Assembly: GCA_946887025.1 (NCBI GenBank)
Contig: CAMPJY010000012.1
Span: 1 to 30,169 of the forward strand
DNA length: 30,169 nt
Direction: 5' to 3'
Origin: an uncultured Salinimicrobium sp.
Lineage (GTDB): Bacteria; Bacteroidota; Bacteroidia; Flavobacteriales; Flavobacteriaceae
Below are positions 23,815 through 30,169 of this stretch, piece after piece; within the stretch, counting starts at the first letter, position 1; each line of letters starts with the position of its first letter. A program made the translations under genes and the position numbers. Under the pieces are notes generated by a model, which worked only from the letters and a program-made list of their open reading frames with translations, was not told the DNA's origin and made no database searches.

Positions 23815-24891
23815 TTAAAAAACATCTGAATTCTCCTTCAGCTTCTCCGTATTTTCTACCAGCTGCAATTCTTTTATAATGCGCTCGATATCTCCGTTGA
23901 TTATATTTGAAAGATCATACAAGGTAAGCCCGATCCTGTGGTCAGTAACCCTTCCCTGAGCATAATTGTAGGTCCTGATCTTCGCACTCCTGTCCCCACT
24001 GGAAACCATGGAATTCCTTTTTGCTGCATCAGCCTCCAGTTTCTTGGCCAGCTCCTGTTCGTACAGTCTGGATCGCAGTACTCTGAATGCTTTTTCCTTG
24101 TTCTTGTGCTGGGATTTCTGGTCCTGGCACTGTGCCACCAGCCCGGTGGGAATGTGAGTCAATCGCACTGCAGAATAAGTGGTGTTCACCGATTGCCCAC
24201 CCGGTCCCGAAGAACAGAAATAGTCAATCCGCACATCCTTGGGATCGATCTCCACATCAAATTCCTCCGCCTCTGGCAATACCATTACCGTTGCTGCAGA
24301 AGTATGTACCCGTCCCTGAGTTTCTGTCTGCGGAACCCTTTGTACACGGTGTACCCCGGCTTCAAATTTTAAGGTGCCATAAACATCTTCCCCGGTTACT
24401 TCAAAGATCATTTCCTTGAACCCTCCACTGGTACCTTCGCTGTAATCCACAATATTGGTTTTCCAGCCTTTGCTTTCAATGTATTTGGTGTACATGCGGT
24501 ACAGATCTCCCGCAAAAATACTGGCCTCATCCCCTCCTGTCCCGGCGCGGATCTCCATAACCACGTTCTTGGCGTCCTCAGGATCCTTGGGCACCAGCAT
24601 CATTCTGATCTTTTCCTCCAGTTTGGGTAATGCTTCTTTCGCCTCTTCCATCTGAAGCTTCGCCATCTCAGTCATCTCAGGATCACTCCCATCGGCAATG
24701 ATCTCCTCGGCTTCCTTAATATTCTGAACAAGGCTCACGTATTCTTTCCGCTGCTCCATGAGCGCCTTCAGCTCCTTATACTCCTTGTTCAGTTCAATAT
24801 AACGCTTCTGATCCGCAATCACATCTGGCTGAATGATAAGATCATTCACCTCATCAAAGCGCTGCTTCACAATATTCAATTTCTCGATCAT
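23815..24891 (-). CDS. prfA: Peptide chain release factor 1
   Basis: Class I release factor that reads UAA and UAG and triggers peptide release on the ribosome. The catalytic GGQ is at residues 231-233 in [19 protein letters not shown]. The codon-reading tripeptide is PQT at 187-189, in place of the PAT/PVT common in proteobacteria; this form is, as far as I recall, usual in Bacteroidota. The 358-aa length is normal. The downstream [21 protein letters not shown] block confirms RF1/RF2. A promoter element lies just upstream and a terminator just downstream, so it is a single-gene unit. Confidence 0.97.
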   Translation of the reverse strand: MIEKLNIVKQRFDEVNDLIIQPDVIADQKRYIELNKEYKELKALMEQRKEYVSLVQNIKEAEEIIADGSDPEMTEMAKLQMEEAKEALPKLEEKIRMMLVPKDPEDAKNVVMEIRAGTGGDEASIFAGDLYRMYTKYIESKGWKTNIVDYSEGTSGGFKEMIFEVTGEDVYGTLKFEAGVHRVQRVPQTETQGRVHTSAATVMVLPEAEEFDVEIDPKDVRIDYFCSSGPGGQSVNTTYSAVRLTHIPTGLVAQCQDQKSQHKNKEKAFRVLRSRLYEQELAKKLEADAAKRNSMVSSGDRSAKIRTYNYAQGRVTDHRIGLTLYDLSNIINGDIERIIKELQLVENTEKLKENSDVF

Positions 24892-24910
24892 AACTCAGTC
24901 TGTAAGGTTG

Positions 24911-24918
24911 CAAATTTA
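24911..24918 (-). promoter_or_regulatory. Candidate -7 element of prfA
   Basis: The minus strand reads TAAATTTG (TAnnTTTG), 20 bp before the ATG at 24891. No clear -33 TTG in the A/T-rich region upstream. Confidence 0.45.
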
Positions 24919-25009
24919 CGATAATTTGATTGATTTTATATAAGGCTCTTCTTAACTTGGGAAAGAAAGTTTTACTCATAAAAGTACCCATAATCTGAAA
25001 GTAAACAGA

Positions 25010-25525
25010 ATGAATTCTTTCGTTACCAGGCTCAACAAAATAGGACTCGGCGGAGGCTGCCACTGGTGCACGGAAGCTGTTTTCCAGGCCTTGAAAGGGG
25101 TGACTAAAGTGGAGCAGGGTTATATAGCTTCTACCGGAGAAGCCGCTGCGCTTTCGGAGGCAGTGTTACTAAGTTACCAGCCTGACATAATTTCCCTGCC
25201 AACTTTGATCCAGATCCATCTTCACACGCACGAATCCACCTCCAACCATTCTTTCAGGGACAAATACCGCAGTGCCATCTATTATCTGAAACCCGAGGAT
25301 GAAACCCTGGCCCTGGAGGCGGTAAAGACCTTTCAGAAAGACTTTGAGGCTCCCATAATCACTTCCGTGTTGCCCTTCAAGAGATTTGAGGCTTCCAGGG
25401 CTTCCCTTCACGACTACTATTTTTCTGATCCTGATAAACCTTTCTGCACCCGCTATATTGAGCCAAAGATCCAGCTCCTCCTGAAAAGGTTCCGAAAATC
25501 TGTGGATCTTCAGAAATTTAACTGA
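25010..25525 (+). CDS. Divergent MsrA-like peptide methionine sulfoxide reductase
   Basis: A 171-aa protein of the MsrA fold, which reduces methionine-S-sulfoxide in proteins. The catalytic block is GLGGGCHWCTEAVFQALKGV with Cys17 as likely nucleophile and a second Cys at 20 (canonical GCFWG/C). Later parts are recognisable but altered: VEQGYIAST for the GYxGG region, HLHTHESTSNHSFRDKYR where typical MsrA has HDPT...NRQGNDxGxQYR, then SAIYYL. The Asp five residues before the conserved Tyr is not present (Ser instead), while Tyr is kept. It is likely a distinct flavobacterial MsrA branch rather than the main enzyme. No msrB is adjacent. Divergent from prfA. Confidence 0.78.
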   Translation: MNSFVTRLNKIGLGGGCHWCTEAVFQALKGVTKVEQGYIASTGEAAALSEAVLLSYQPDIISLPTLIQIHLHTHESTSNHSFRDKYRSAIYYLKPEDETLALEAVKTFQKDFEAPIITSVLPFKRFEASRASLHDYYFSDPDKPFCTRYIEPKIQLLLKRFRKSVDLQKFN

Positions 25526-25639
25526 GAGACATAAAAAACTGCCCGGGGGTATGGCCTGAATCCTTAAACTTAGGTTATAGGAAAAGATGTTATGGGGAAT
25601 TTTTCATAATTTTAATAGCCTGAGCAAATAAACTCGCTA

Positions 25640-27445
25640 ATGCCATACTTCTCTTTCCAAATGTCCTTTCTCCTTCGAAATCCCTTTTCCTACGGATTTA
25701 AAACTCTGTTGATTTCAACCTTACTCTTATTCTGCACCCAGGCAGGCATTGCACAAATAGATACGGAAATAACCCCTGAGGAGCAGGAAGCCCCCGTGCA
25801 GGATTTCCCTTCCGACAGCTTCGGGCGCCGTACTCCGAGGGGCACAGTTAGCGGTTTTATTGATGCAGTCGCTGAACAGAATTACTCCCGGGCAAGCAGG
25901 TATTTCAATATGAACGCTGCGCTGGTCCAGAATGAGGAAGGAGAGCGCCTGGTACAGGTGCTTCAGTATCTGCTCAATAAAGGCGGGAATATAATGCCCT
26001 ATTCCTGGATCAGTGATTCCTTTACGGGGCGCGAGGATGACGATCTGCCTGAGGGAATAGACCGGGTGGGGACGATTCAGGCTGACGGGGAAGAAATCGA
26101 CCTGTTCGTTGAACAGACCGAAGGGCCAGAAGAGGCGCCTGTATGGTTGTTTTCCGCAGAAACCGTGGAAACCATTGCTGCCATAACCGTGGAGGAGCCG
26201 CTTTTCGTGGAGCGCGTCATGCCGGATTTTCTTCAGGAGAACCTGTGGGGAGGCGTACCAGTAGGGCAGTGGCTCGCCCTGTTATTAATCGCTGTTCTGG
26301 CTTATTTCATTTCCTGGGCAATTATTTCCCTTATTCTTTTCCTTATCCCCAATCTGTGGCGCCGGGCGAAAGTCGACCCTACATTAGGCGTAATCATTGC
26401 CCTGAGCCTGCCCATCAGGATCTATCTGGCGGTATGGATCTTTGTAGCCCTTTCAGAAAGGATCGGAATTTCAATCGTCCTGCGGCAGATGTTCAGCGGG
26501 ATCACCATTATCATCGGCCTGATCGCCTTCCTCATCTTTCTGTGGCGACTGTCTGAATTCATCGGGGAATTCAGCAAAAAGAAGATGAGCTCCCGCGGAA
26601 ATGTTTCCGGGGTATCGGTAATCCTTTTCCTGAAGAGGGCCGCCAAAATTGCCATCGTCGTCTTTGGAATCATTGCCATTCTTGGAATCCTTGGTTTTAA
26701 TGTAACCACTGGCCTTGCCGCCCTGGGAATTGGAGGAATTGCCCTTGCCCTGGGGGCGCAGAAAACCGTGGAAAACTTTGTGGGCAGTGTTACCCTGATC
26801 GCCGATCAGCCTGTACGGGTTGGGGATTTCTGCAAAGTCGGGGATACGGTTGGTACCATTGAGCAGATAGGGATGCGCTCCACTAAAATAAGAACCAATG
26901 AACGCACCGTGGTCACCATTCCGAACGGAACCTTCGCTTCGGACAAAATAGAAAATTACGCCCACCGGGACCGGTTTCTTTTTCACAACATTCTAGGATT
27001 GCGTTACGAAACCACCCCCGACCAGATCCGATATCTTCTGGTAGAGATCAGGAGCGCCTTATATGCTCATCCCAAAATGAATCCCAATCCCGCGCGGGTA
27101 CGGTTCCTCGGGTTAGGAGCCTCTTCCCTGGACCTGGAAATCTGGTCCTATATAGATGCCGCCAATTTTGATGAATACCTGGAGGTAAAGGAAGACCTCC
27201 TCCTACGAATTATGGATATAATTGCCGCCAGCGGGACCGAACTGGCCTTTCCTTCTCAGACTCTTTATATGTCCCGGGACAAGGGAATATCTGAAGAAAA
27301 AACAAAAGAAGCGGAGGAAAGGGTCCGACAATGGAAGGAGAATCAGGAACTGCAGCTTCCCAATTTCGATCCGGAGACCATTAAAGAACTAAAAGATACC
27401 ATCCCCTACCCTCCTGAAGGTTCCGTAAAGCGGAAGGAGCCGTGA
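25640..27445 (+). CDS. Large MscS-family mechanosensitive ion channel
   Basis: A 601-aa channel of the MscS family that opens on membrane tension. Residues 1-39 are a signal peptide (ends CTQAGIAQ). Residues 40-200 form an exported N-terminal region with no recognised domain, starting PRGTVSGFIDAVAEQNYSRAS. Transmembrane segments are about 208-238, 248-270, 284-303 and 334-352. The pore helix and MscS core follow (358-430): LAALGIGGIALALGAQKTVE, DQPVRVGDFCKV, VVTIPNGTFA. A cytosolic beta/alpha domain and a charged tail end the protein. Another possible start is ATG 25661. The last codons and the 3' flank are tandemly duplicated downstream (see the repeat entry). Confidence 0.9.
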   Translation: MPYFSFQMSFLLRNPFSYGFKTLLISTLLLFCTQAGIAQIDTEITPEEQEAPVQDFPSDSFGRRTPRGTVSGFIDAVAEQNYSRASRYFNMNAALVQNEEGERLVQVLQYLLNKGGNIMPYSWISDSFTGREDDDLPEGIDRVGTIQADGEEIDLFVEQTEGPEEAPVWLFSAETVETIAAITVEEPLFVERVMPDFLQENLWGGVPVGQWLALLLIAVLAYFISWAIISLILFLIPNLWRRAKVDPTLGVIIALSLPIRIYLAVWIFVALSERIGISIVLRQMFSGITIIIGLIAFLIFLWRLSEFIGEFSKKKMSSRGNVSGVSVILFLKRAAKIAIVVFGIIAILGILGFNVTTGLAALGIGGIALALGAQKTVENFVGSVTLIADQPVRVGDFCKVGDTVGTIEQIGMRSTKIRTNERTVVTIPNGTFASDKIENYAHRDRFLFHNILGLRYETTPDQIRYLLVEIRSALYAHPKMNPNPARVRFLGLGASSLDLEIWSYIDAANFDEYLEVKEDLLLRIMDIIAASGTELAFPSQTLYMSRDKGISEEKTKEAEERVRQWKENQELQLPNFDPETIKELKDTIPYPPEGSVKRKEP

Positions 27446-27474
27446 TCGAATTTTCGTTTATAAATTGATTAAAT

Positions 27475-27528
27475 AATATTCGTGAATTCGTGGCGAATAA
27501 AAAGTACAGCCACGAATTCACGAATATT
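27475..27528. repeat. Perfect 20-bp palindrome, copy 1
   Basis: The arms AATATTCGTGAATTCGTGGC (27475-27494) and its exact reverse complement (27509-27528) flank a 14-nt loop, GAATAAAAAGTACA. This is much longer than an ordinary terminator stem and has no adjacent long T-run. It is part of the duplicated block and may belong to a dispersed palindrome family. Confidence 0.9.
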
Positions 27529-27637
27529 TACTATCATCATGGCCTAAAAAAACCCCCGGGAATTATTTAGGACCATCAAGGAACTAAAAGATATTATCCC
27601 CTAGTAATCGAATTTTCGGTTATATATTGATTACATG

Positions 27638-27689
27638 ATATTCGTGAATTCGTGGCGAATAAATAGTACAGCCACGAATTCACGAATAT
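27638..27689. repeat. Perfect 19-bp palindrome, copy 2
   Basis: Same arm sequence as copy 1, minus one base pair (27638-27656 and 27671-27689), with loop GAATAAATAGTACA differing by one base from copy 1. On the plus strand the right arm runs into T6, so this copy could also act as the mscS terminator. The arms are unchanged while the surrounding sequence of the two copies has diverged. Confidence 0.9.
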
Positions 27690-27715
27690 TTTTTACCATC
27701 ATGCCTTAAAAAAAA

Positions 27716-27739
27716 CGCCCGGGAATTATTTCCCGGGCG
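27716..27739 (-). terminator. Intrinsic terminator of the small basic ORF
   Basis: CGCCCGGGAA (27716-27725) and TTCCCGGGCG (27730-27739) form a perfect 10-bp stem around TTAT. On the minus strand it is followed by T8. It lies 26 bp after the stop of the 37-codon ORF and is the best evidence that this ORF is transcribed. Confidence 0.85.
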
Positions 27740-27765
27740 GCGTTGCGTTAACTAATCAGAAGCTG

Positions 27766-27879
27766 TTATCTCTTTTTCCGCTTCTTCATCATCTTTGCTT
27801 CCAGTTTCTTCTGGATCTTTTCCTGTTTCTTTTCCTTTATATCGACTACTGGTTCTCTAAGGTTCTTACCTCTAGACAT
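27766..27879 (-). CDS. Very small, highly basic protein (37 aa), function unknown
   Basis: Starts MSRGKNLREPVVDIKEKKQE and continues as a Lys/Arg-rich helix ending MMKKRKKR. About half the residues are charged, with strong net positive charge, and there are no hydrophobic segments or cysteines. An in-frame ATG at 27903 would add 8 residues (MFNKKFKI); the ATG at 27879 follows an A-rich stretch typical of Bacteroidota starts. A strong minus-strand terminator lies just downstream, and no larger gene competes for this stretch. The composition recalls small ribosome-associated or RNA-binding proteins, but this is inference and no family is recognised. Confidence 0.6.
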   Translation of the reverse strand: MSRGKNLREPVVDIKEKKQEKIQKKLEAKMMKKRKKR

Positions 27880-28030
27880 GATTTTAAATTTTTTATTGAA
27901 CATTAAAATGAAAAACCGGAGCAGCCTTTTTAAATAAACTTTATTCTGCGGGCTAGCTTTCCCTCACATGGGGATCTGTTATTAACGAATAAAATTTACA
28001 AAGGCTGATGCAGGCACACCCGTGGGTGCC

Positions 28031-28201
28031 TTAAAAAGTCGGAAAGATGATCTTGGTTTTCCTGAGAGGAACGGATTTTATAGGGATGGGATTGGCCTGA
28101 AAAGCTCTGGCAACCTCAGAATTCCACAAGTAAAGTAATAAGGATGTAATCAGTAAGGTGAGCATCATTATTTTTCTAAATGAAAAGATAAAGATAGGCA
28201 T
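28031..28201 (-). CDS. Possible small membrane-anchored protein (56 aa)
   Basis: The reading frame from ATG 28201 (MPIFIFSFRKIMML) has one hydrophobic segment (LTLLITSLLLYLW) followed by a polar, basic tail SEVARAFQANPIPIKSVPLRK. ATGs at 28168 and 28165 would give 45- and 44-aa forms. The frame extends upstream to 28267, but that part crosses the terminator of the helical-repeat gene and is unlikely to be coding. No family is recognised and no promoter or terminator was identified, so this may be chance. Confidence 0.3.
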   Translation of the reverse strand: MPIFIFSFRKIMMLTLLITSLLLYLWNSEVARAFQANPIPIKSVPLRKTKIIFPTF

Positions 28202-28226
28202 AATAAGGCGGCTTTCAAAACCGGAA

Positions 28227-28259
28227 AAACCTGACAGATCTATAAGACCTGTTAGGTTT
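28227..28259 (-). terminator. Intrinsic terminator of the helical-repeat gene
   Basis: AAACCTGACAG (28227-28237) and CTGTTAGGTTT (28249-28259) form an 11-bp stem with one mismatch and an 11-nt loop. On the minus strand the hairpin starts at the stop codon of the gene and is followed by T5. Confidence 0.75.
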
Positions 28260-29256
28260 ATAAGCACCTTAAAACCGTCTCCTCCCTAAGCCGGAGCCGC
28301 AGCAGCTCCTCCAGTTTGTAGGCCTCTTCCCTTTGCCCAAATTTATCGGCGAACTCAATCAGTTCTCCCGAAGTCCTGCCACCCTTCAAGGAAAAGAATT
28401 CCTGCTTGAGATCTGAAAAACTTTCCCTGGCATCCAATTTTATTTTACCGTAACTTATCTTCACCTCAAGTAAAGATAAAAGCAGTTGCAACCCATATTC
28501 CTGCTTCTCCGAATCCTCCATTGCCTGTATTTCCCTGAAAAGTTCAGAAAATGTGATCCCCAGGTTCTCCATTCCTTCCGCCACATAAAAACGGGACGGA
28601 TAATGAGCTTCCCAGGCAGGATTGAATATGGCCTTTTTAAAATATGGCAGCCCCTGTACCCCACAGAGGGAAAATCCCAGAAGAATTCCAGCATTGCTAT
28701 CGGTGGAGCAATATTCGGTGCCGGTGACATAAAGCCTTTCCAGCACTTCAGTCCTGTCCTGCAGTTTGCAAACCAGTGCGGGCACCAGTTCGTTAAACAG
28801 ACTTTTATTGTAAATGGATTCAATGCTTGTGCGGATCCTGTCCTGCAGGTCCTCACAATCGTAGTTGAGAAGTCCCCTTACGGCATGGAGGCTGCGGTAA
28901 TAATCAGGTTCTCCAAGGGCATATTGCACCAGCAGGGGCCGGGCCTCCTCCAGTTGAAATTTTCCAAATATCTCCAGGACTTCAAGATCAAAACCTTCCT
29001 TTAACTCTCCATCTGTTACAGCACTTTGAAAAAACTTTCGGGCCAGGTCCGCATTTCCCAATTTCAGCACTACCTTATAAAGTTCGTTAAGATGATAATT
29101 GCCCTGGTGCTCCAGCAAATATTCACCTACCGCTTCCCCATCCTCGGTGCCGCCGTGAATTTCAATTATGTTGGAAAAAGCAGAAAGCACCTCCCAATTC
29201 TGAGCTGTCCTGGTCTGTTTCAGATAATCCAGCAATTCCCGAGTAGCTTTAATCAT
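28258..29256 (-). CDS. Alpha-helical repeat protein (HEAT/TPR-like), function unknown
   Basis: A 332-aa soluble protein that appears helical throughout, with pairs of helices such as ELYKVVLKLGNADLARKFFQS, FDLEVLEIFGKFQLEEARPLL and YYRSLHAVRGLLNYDC, suggesting HEAT-like or TPR-like repeats. No signal peptide, membrane segment or catalytic motif. Four or more cysteines are scattered. The start at 29256 (MIKATRELLDYL) is chosen; the in-frame ATG at 29325 would extend across the tRNA terminator hairpin and is implausible. Neighbours (tRNA-Gly upstream, terminators at both ends) show a single-gene unit. No perfect TAnnTTTG element was found upstream. Confidence 0.7.
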   Translation of the reverse strand: MIKATRELLDYLKQTRTAQNWEVLSAFSNIIEIHGGTEDGEAVGEYLLEHQGNYHLNELYKVVLKLGNADLARKFFQSAVTDGELKEGFDLEVLEIFGKFQLEEARPLLVQYALGEPDYYRSLHAVRGLLNYDCEDLQDRIRTSIESIYNKSLFNELVPALVCKLQDRTEVLERLYVTGTEYCSTDSNAGILLGFSLCGVQGLPYFKKAIFNPAWEAHYPSRFYVAEGMENLGITFSELFREIQAMEDSEKQEYGLQLLLSLLEVKISYGKIKLDARESFSDLKQEFFSLKGGRTSGELIEFADKFGQREEAYKLEELLRLRLREETVLRCL

Positions 29257-29314
29257 AGCAGAAATTTTTACTGAAACCAAAGTAAATGCAAATTCAGGAA
29301 AATTCTGCAAAAAA

Positions 29315-29343
29315 AAAGGCCTCACAATTCAAGTGAGGCCTTT
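29315..29343 (-). terminator. Intrinsic terminator of tRNA-Gly
   Basis: AAAGGCCTCAC (29315-29325) and GTGAGGCCTTT (29333-29343) make a perfect 11-bp stem with a 7-nt loop. On the minus strand a T-run (about 8) follows. It begins one base after the tRNA 3' end. Confidence 0.92.
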
Positions 29344-29344
29344 G

Positions 29345-29417
29345 AGCGGGAGACCGGGTTCGAACCGGCGACATTCAGCTTGGAAGGCTGACGCTCTACC
29401 AACTGAGCTACTCCCGC
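29345..29417 (-). tRNA. tRNA-Gly (anticodon TCC)
   Basis: A 73-nt cloverleaf on the minus strand. The acceptor arms are GCGGGAG (29417-29411) and CTCCCGC (29352-29346) with discriminator T. The D-loop region is TAGCTCAGTTGGTAGAGC, the anticodon stem-loop is CAGCCTTCCAAGCTG with anticodon TCC (reads GGA and, by wobble, other Gly codons), and the T-arm is CCGGTTCGAACCCGG. CCA is not encoded. A terminator follows directly. No repeat of its 3' end was seen nearby, so there is no sign of an integrated element. Confidence 0.97.
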
Positions 29418-29547
29418 ATTAGCCCTGCAAATATAGAATTTAAGTTTTCATTCTTCCAAATAAAATTTTTGAAATTTTTATCCCACCTGCCTGACCTGCC
29501 TTTCCCCAGGAACAGGGATGATTTCCCGCCTTGTCTTCTCCCTATAA

Positions 29548-29613
29548 AGTGCACATCAAGTGCACACCTAGTGCACACCAAGTGCACACCTAATGCACAT
29601 TTTTTGTGCACTT
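29548..29613. repeat. 11-bp tandem array (5 units) with a flanking inverted unit
   Basis: Five contiguous 11-bp units from 29548 to 29602: AGTGCACATCA, AGTGCACACCT, AGTGCACACCA, AGTGCACACCT, AATGCACATTT. They are followed by TTTGTGCACTT (29603-29613), whose reverse complement AAGTGCACAAA contains the unit core. GTGCAC is itself a palindrome. The array lies in the 292-bp gene-free gap between tRNA-Gly and the GNAT gene. The rest of that gap holds a direct repeat AGTAGATTA (29681-29689, 29704-29712) on both sides of the 10-bp palindrome AGAGCGCTCT, and otherwise nothing recognised. Confidence 0.9.
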
Positions 29614-29709
29614 GAAGTGTATTAAACCAGCATTCATTCATAACTGTATACTGCCCGGGTACTGCCAAAGCAGCAGGCAAAGTAGATTAAGAGCGCTCTA
29701 ATTAGTAGA

Positions 29710-30135
29710 TTATAACTCTTTCAGGAAATGGTAGCCTTTTATCTCATAGCCTTCATTGAGATAAAACTTGTGGGAGCGATAATTGCTCACATAGCTGTTG
29801 AGTTCGGAGGTCTCACAGCCCTTTTCGGCAGCTATGGAATAGATATACCTGAAAAGCTGCTTTCCGAAGCCTTTGCCCTGGTATTCCTCAGAAATATAAA
29901 TATGGTCCGGCTCACAGGATTTCCCGGCATAGTGGCGCGTCATGAACCACAGCCCGAAGACTCCTATTAATTTCTCCTCATAAAAGATCCCGTGACATTC
30001 ATAATTCTGGGAGAACATTTCCTCAAACCTGCCCTGCAGGATTTCGTCGGAAAATTGGTACCCCATGAGCTGCTGCACCAGGGGCAGAATCAGCGGAATT
30101 TCCTCCTTTAAAATCTTGTTAAAAGCTAACGGCAT
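29710..30135 (-). CDS. GNAT-family N-acetyltransferase
   Basis: A 141-aa acyltransferase that would move an acetyl group from acetyl-CoA to an unknown amine. Motif A is clear: DHIYISEEYQGKGFGKQLFRYI (pyrophosphate-binding Q/RxxGxG/A), followed by AEKGCETSELNSYVSNYRSHKFYLNEGYEIKGYHF, the usual C-terminal strand pattern. The start at 30135 (MPLAFNKILK) is preferred to the in-frame ATG at 30162 because a near-consensus promoter element lies between them. The gene ends at a repeat-flanked palindrome. The true upstream context is outside the window. Confidence 0.88.
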   Translation of the reverse strand: MPLAFNKILKEEIPLILPLVQQLMGYQFSDEILQGRFEEMFSQNYECHGIFYEEKLIGVFGLWFMTRHYAGKSCEPDHIYISEEYQGKGFGKQLFRYIYSIAAEKGCETSELNSYVSNYRSHKFYLNEGYEIKGYHFLKEL

Positions 30136-30149
30136 AATGGCTTTTTCTG

Positions 30150-30157
30150 CGAAAATA
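30150..30157 (-). promoter_or_regulatory. Near-consensus -7 element for the GNAT gene
   Basis: The minus strand reads TATTTTCG, one mismatch to TAnnTTTG, 14 bp before the ATG at 30135. The -33 region lies at the window edge and cannot be judged. Confidence 0.3.
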
Positions 30158-30169
30158 GTCATATTTTTA

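Larger units (their letters stand above)
27373..27731. repeat. Old tandem duplication of the mscS 3' end and terminator region
   Basis: Copy 1 (27376-27568) and copy 2 (27571-27731) align along their length. Both contain a gene-tail segment (GAACTAAAAGAT...ATCCCCTA), ATCGAATTTTCG, a long palindrome, CATCAT(G)GCCT followed by an A-run, and CCCGGGAATTATTT. Copy 2 lacks about 32 bp after CCCCTA. Copy 1 ends in the middle of the terminator hairpin that is complete in copy 2, so the duplication junction cut that hairpin. The tail in copy 2 still reads TIKELKDIIP-stop (27572-27604), against TIKELKDTIPYPPEG in mscS. This explains the 320-bp gene-free gap 27446-27765. Confidence 0.9.

Noticed and set aside
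29345..29417. tRNA-Gly as an integration site for a mobile element
   Set aside because: No repeat of the tRNA 3' end, no integrase and no cargo-like genes were seen on either side.
29408..29680. 90-codon minus-strand frame across the second tandem array
   Set aside because: It encodes a repeated VH/CALDVH pattern simply because 11-bp units are read in shifting frames, and it enters the tRNA gene. No family features.

Overview
The window looks like chromosomal DNA of a marine-type flavobacterium (Bacteroidota, Flavobacteriaceae, perhaps near Gramella, Salegentibacter or Zunongwangia). This rests on gene families: an IcmF fusion mutase, Lacal_2735, DUF4920, DUF4197 and DUF1684 proteins, a DnaJ with a reduced zinc finger, and stand-alone MnmD. 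It also rests on promoters of the Bacteroidota -7 type TAnnTTTG, A-rich start regions without Shine-Dalgarno sequences, and short intergenic gaps. The genus is a guess. No phage, transposase, CRISPR or conjugation genes are visible.

Layout. 1-2.7 kb: grpE-dnaJ chaperone operon (minus) and a YceI lipoprotein (plus). 2.8-6.1 kb: an SDR39U1-type epimerase, the DUF4920-mnmD pair, and divergent ilvE. 6.1-6.4 kb: a gene-free gap with an 11-bp tandem array. 6.4-13.1 kb: an NTP pyrophosphohydrolase, a small membrane protein, a dipeptidyl-peptidase III lipoprotein, a SRPBCC/GyrI-like fusion overlapping a CrcB fluoride channel, a degenerate esterase with a DUF1684 protein, and a DUF1328 membrane protein. 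13.2-15.7 kb: a CLC-family chloride protein, a cold-shock protein and a MarC protein. 15.9-17.3 kb: a two-gene LigD-like module (phosphoesterase, then polymerase) without a ligase domain. 17.3-20.8 kb: icmF. 20.9-25.5 kb: DUF4197 lipoprotein, Lacal_2735 protein, a cytosolic BtuF-like protein, pyrF, prfA and a divergent MsrA. 25.6-27.8 kb: a large MscS channel whose 3' end and terminator region are tandemly duplicated around two long palindromes. 27.8-30.2 kb: two very small ORFs, a helical-repeat protein, tRNA-Gly(TCC), a second 11-bp tandem array and a GNAT acetyltransferase.

Most genes are housekeeping or lineage-typical accessory genes. Likely co-transcribed sets are grpE-dnaJ, DUF4920-mnmD, SRPBCC/GyrI-crcB, pseudoesterase-DUF1684, and the two LigD-like genes. 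The least explained signals are non-coding: two tandem arrays of unrelated sequence (6.2 kb and 29.5 kb) that both have an 11-bp period, five units and a flanking inverted unit, and the duplicated palindrome-terminator block after mscS. The most interesting protein-level signals are the loss of catalytic residues in the esterase homologue, the loss of the internal proton glutamate in the CLC protein, and the split, ligase-less LigD module. I did not find a convincing new multi-gene system.
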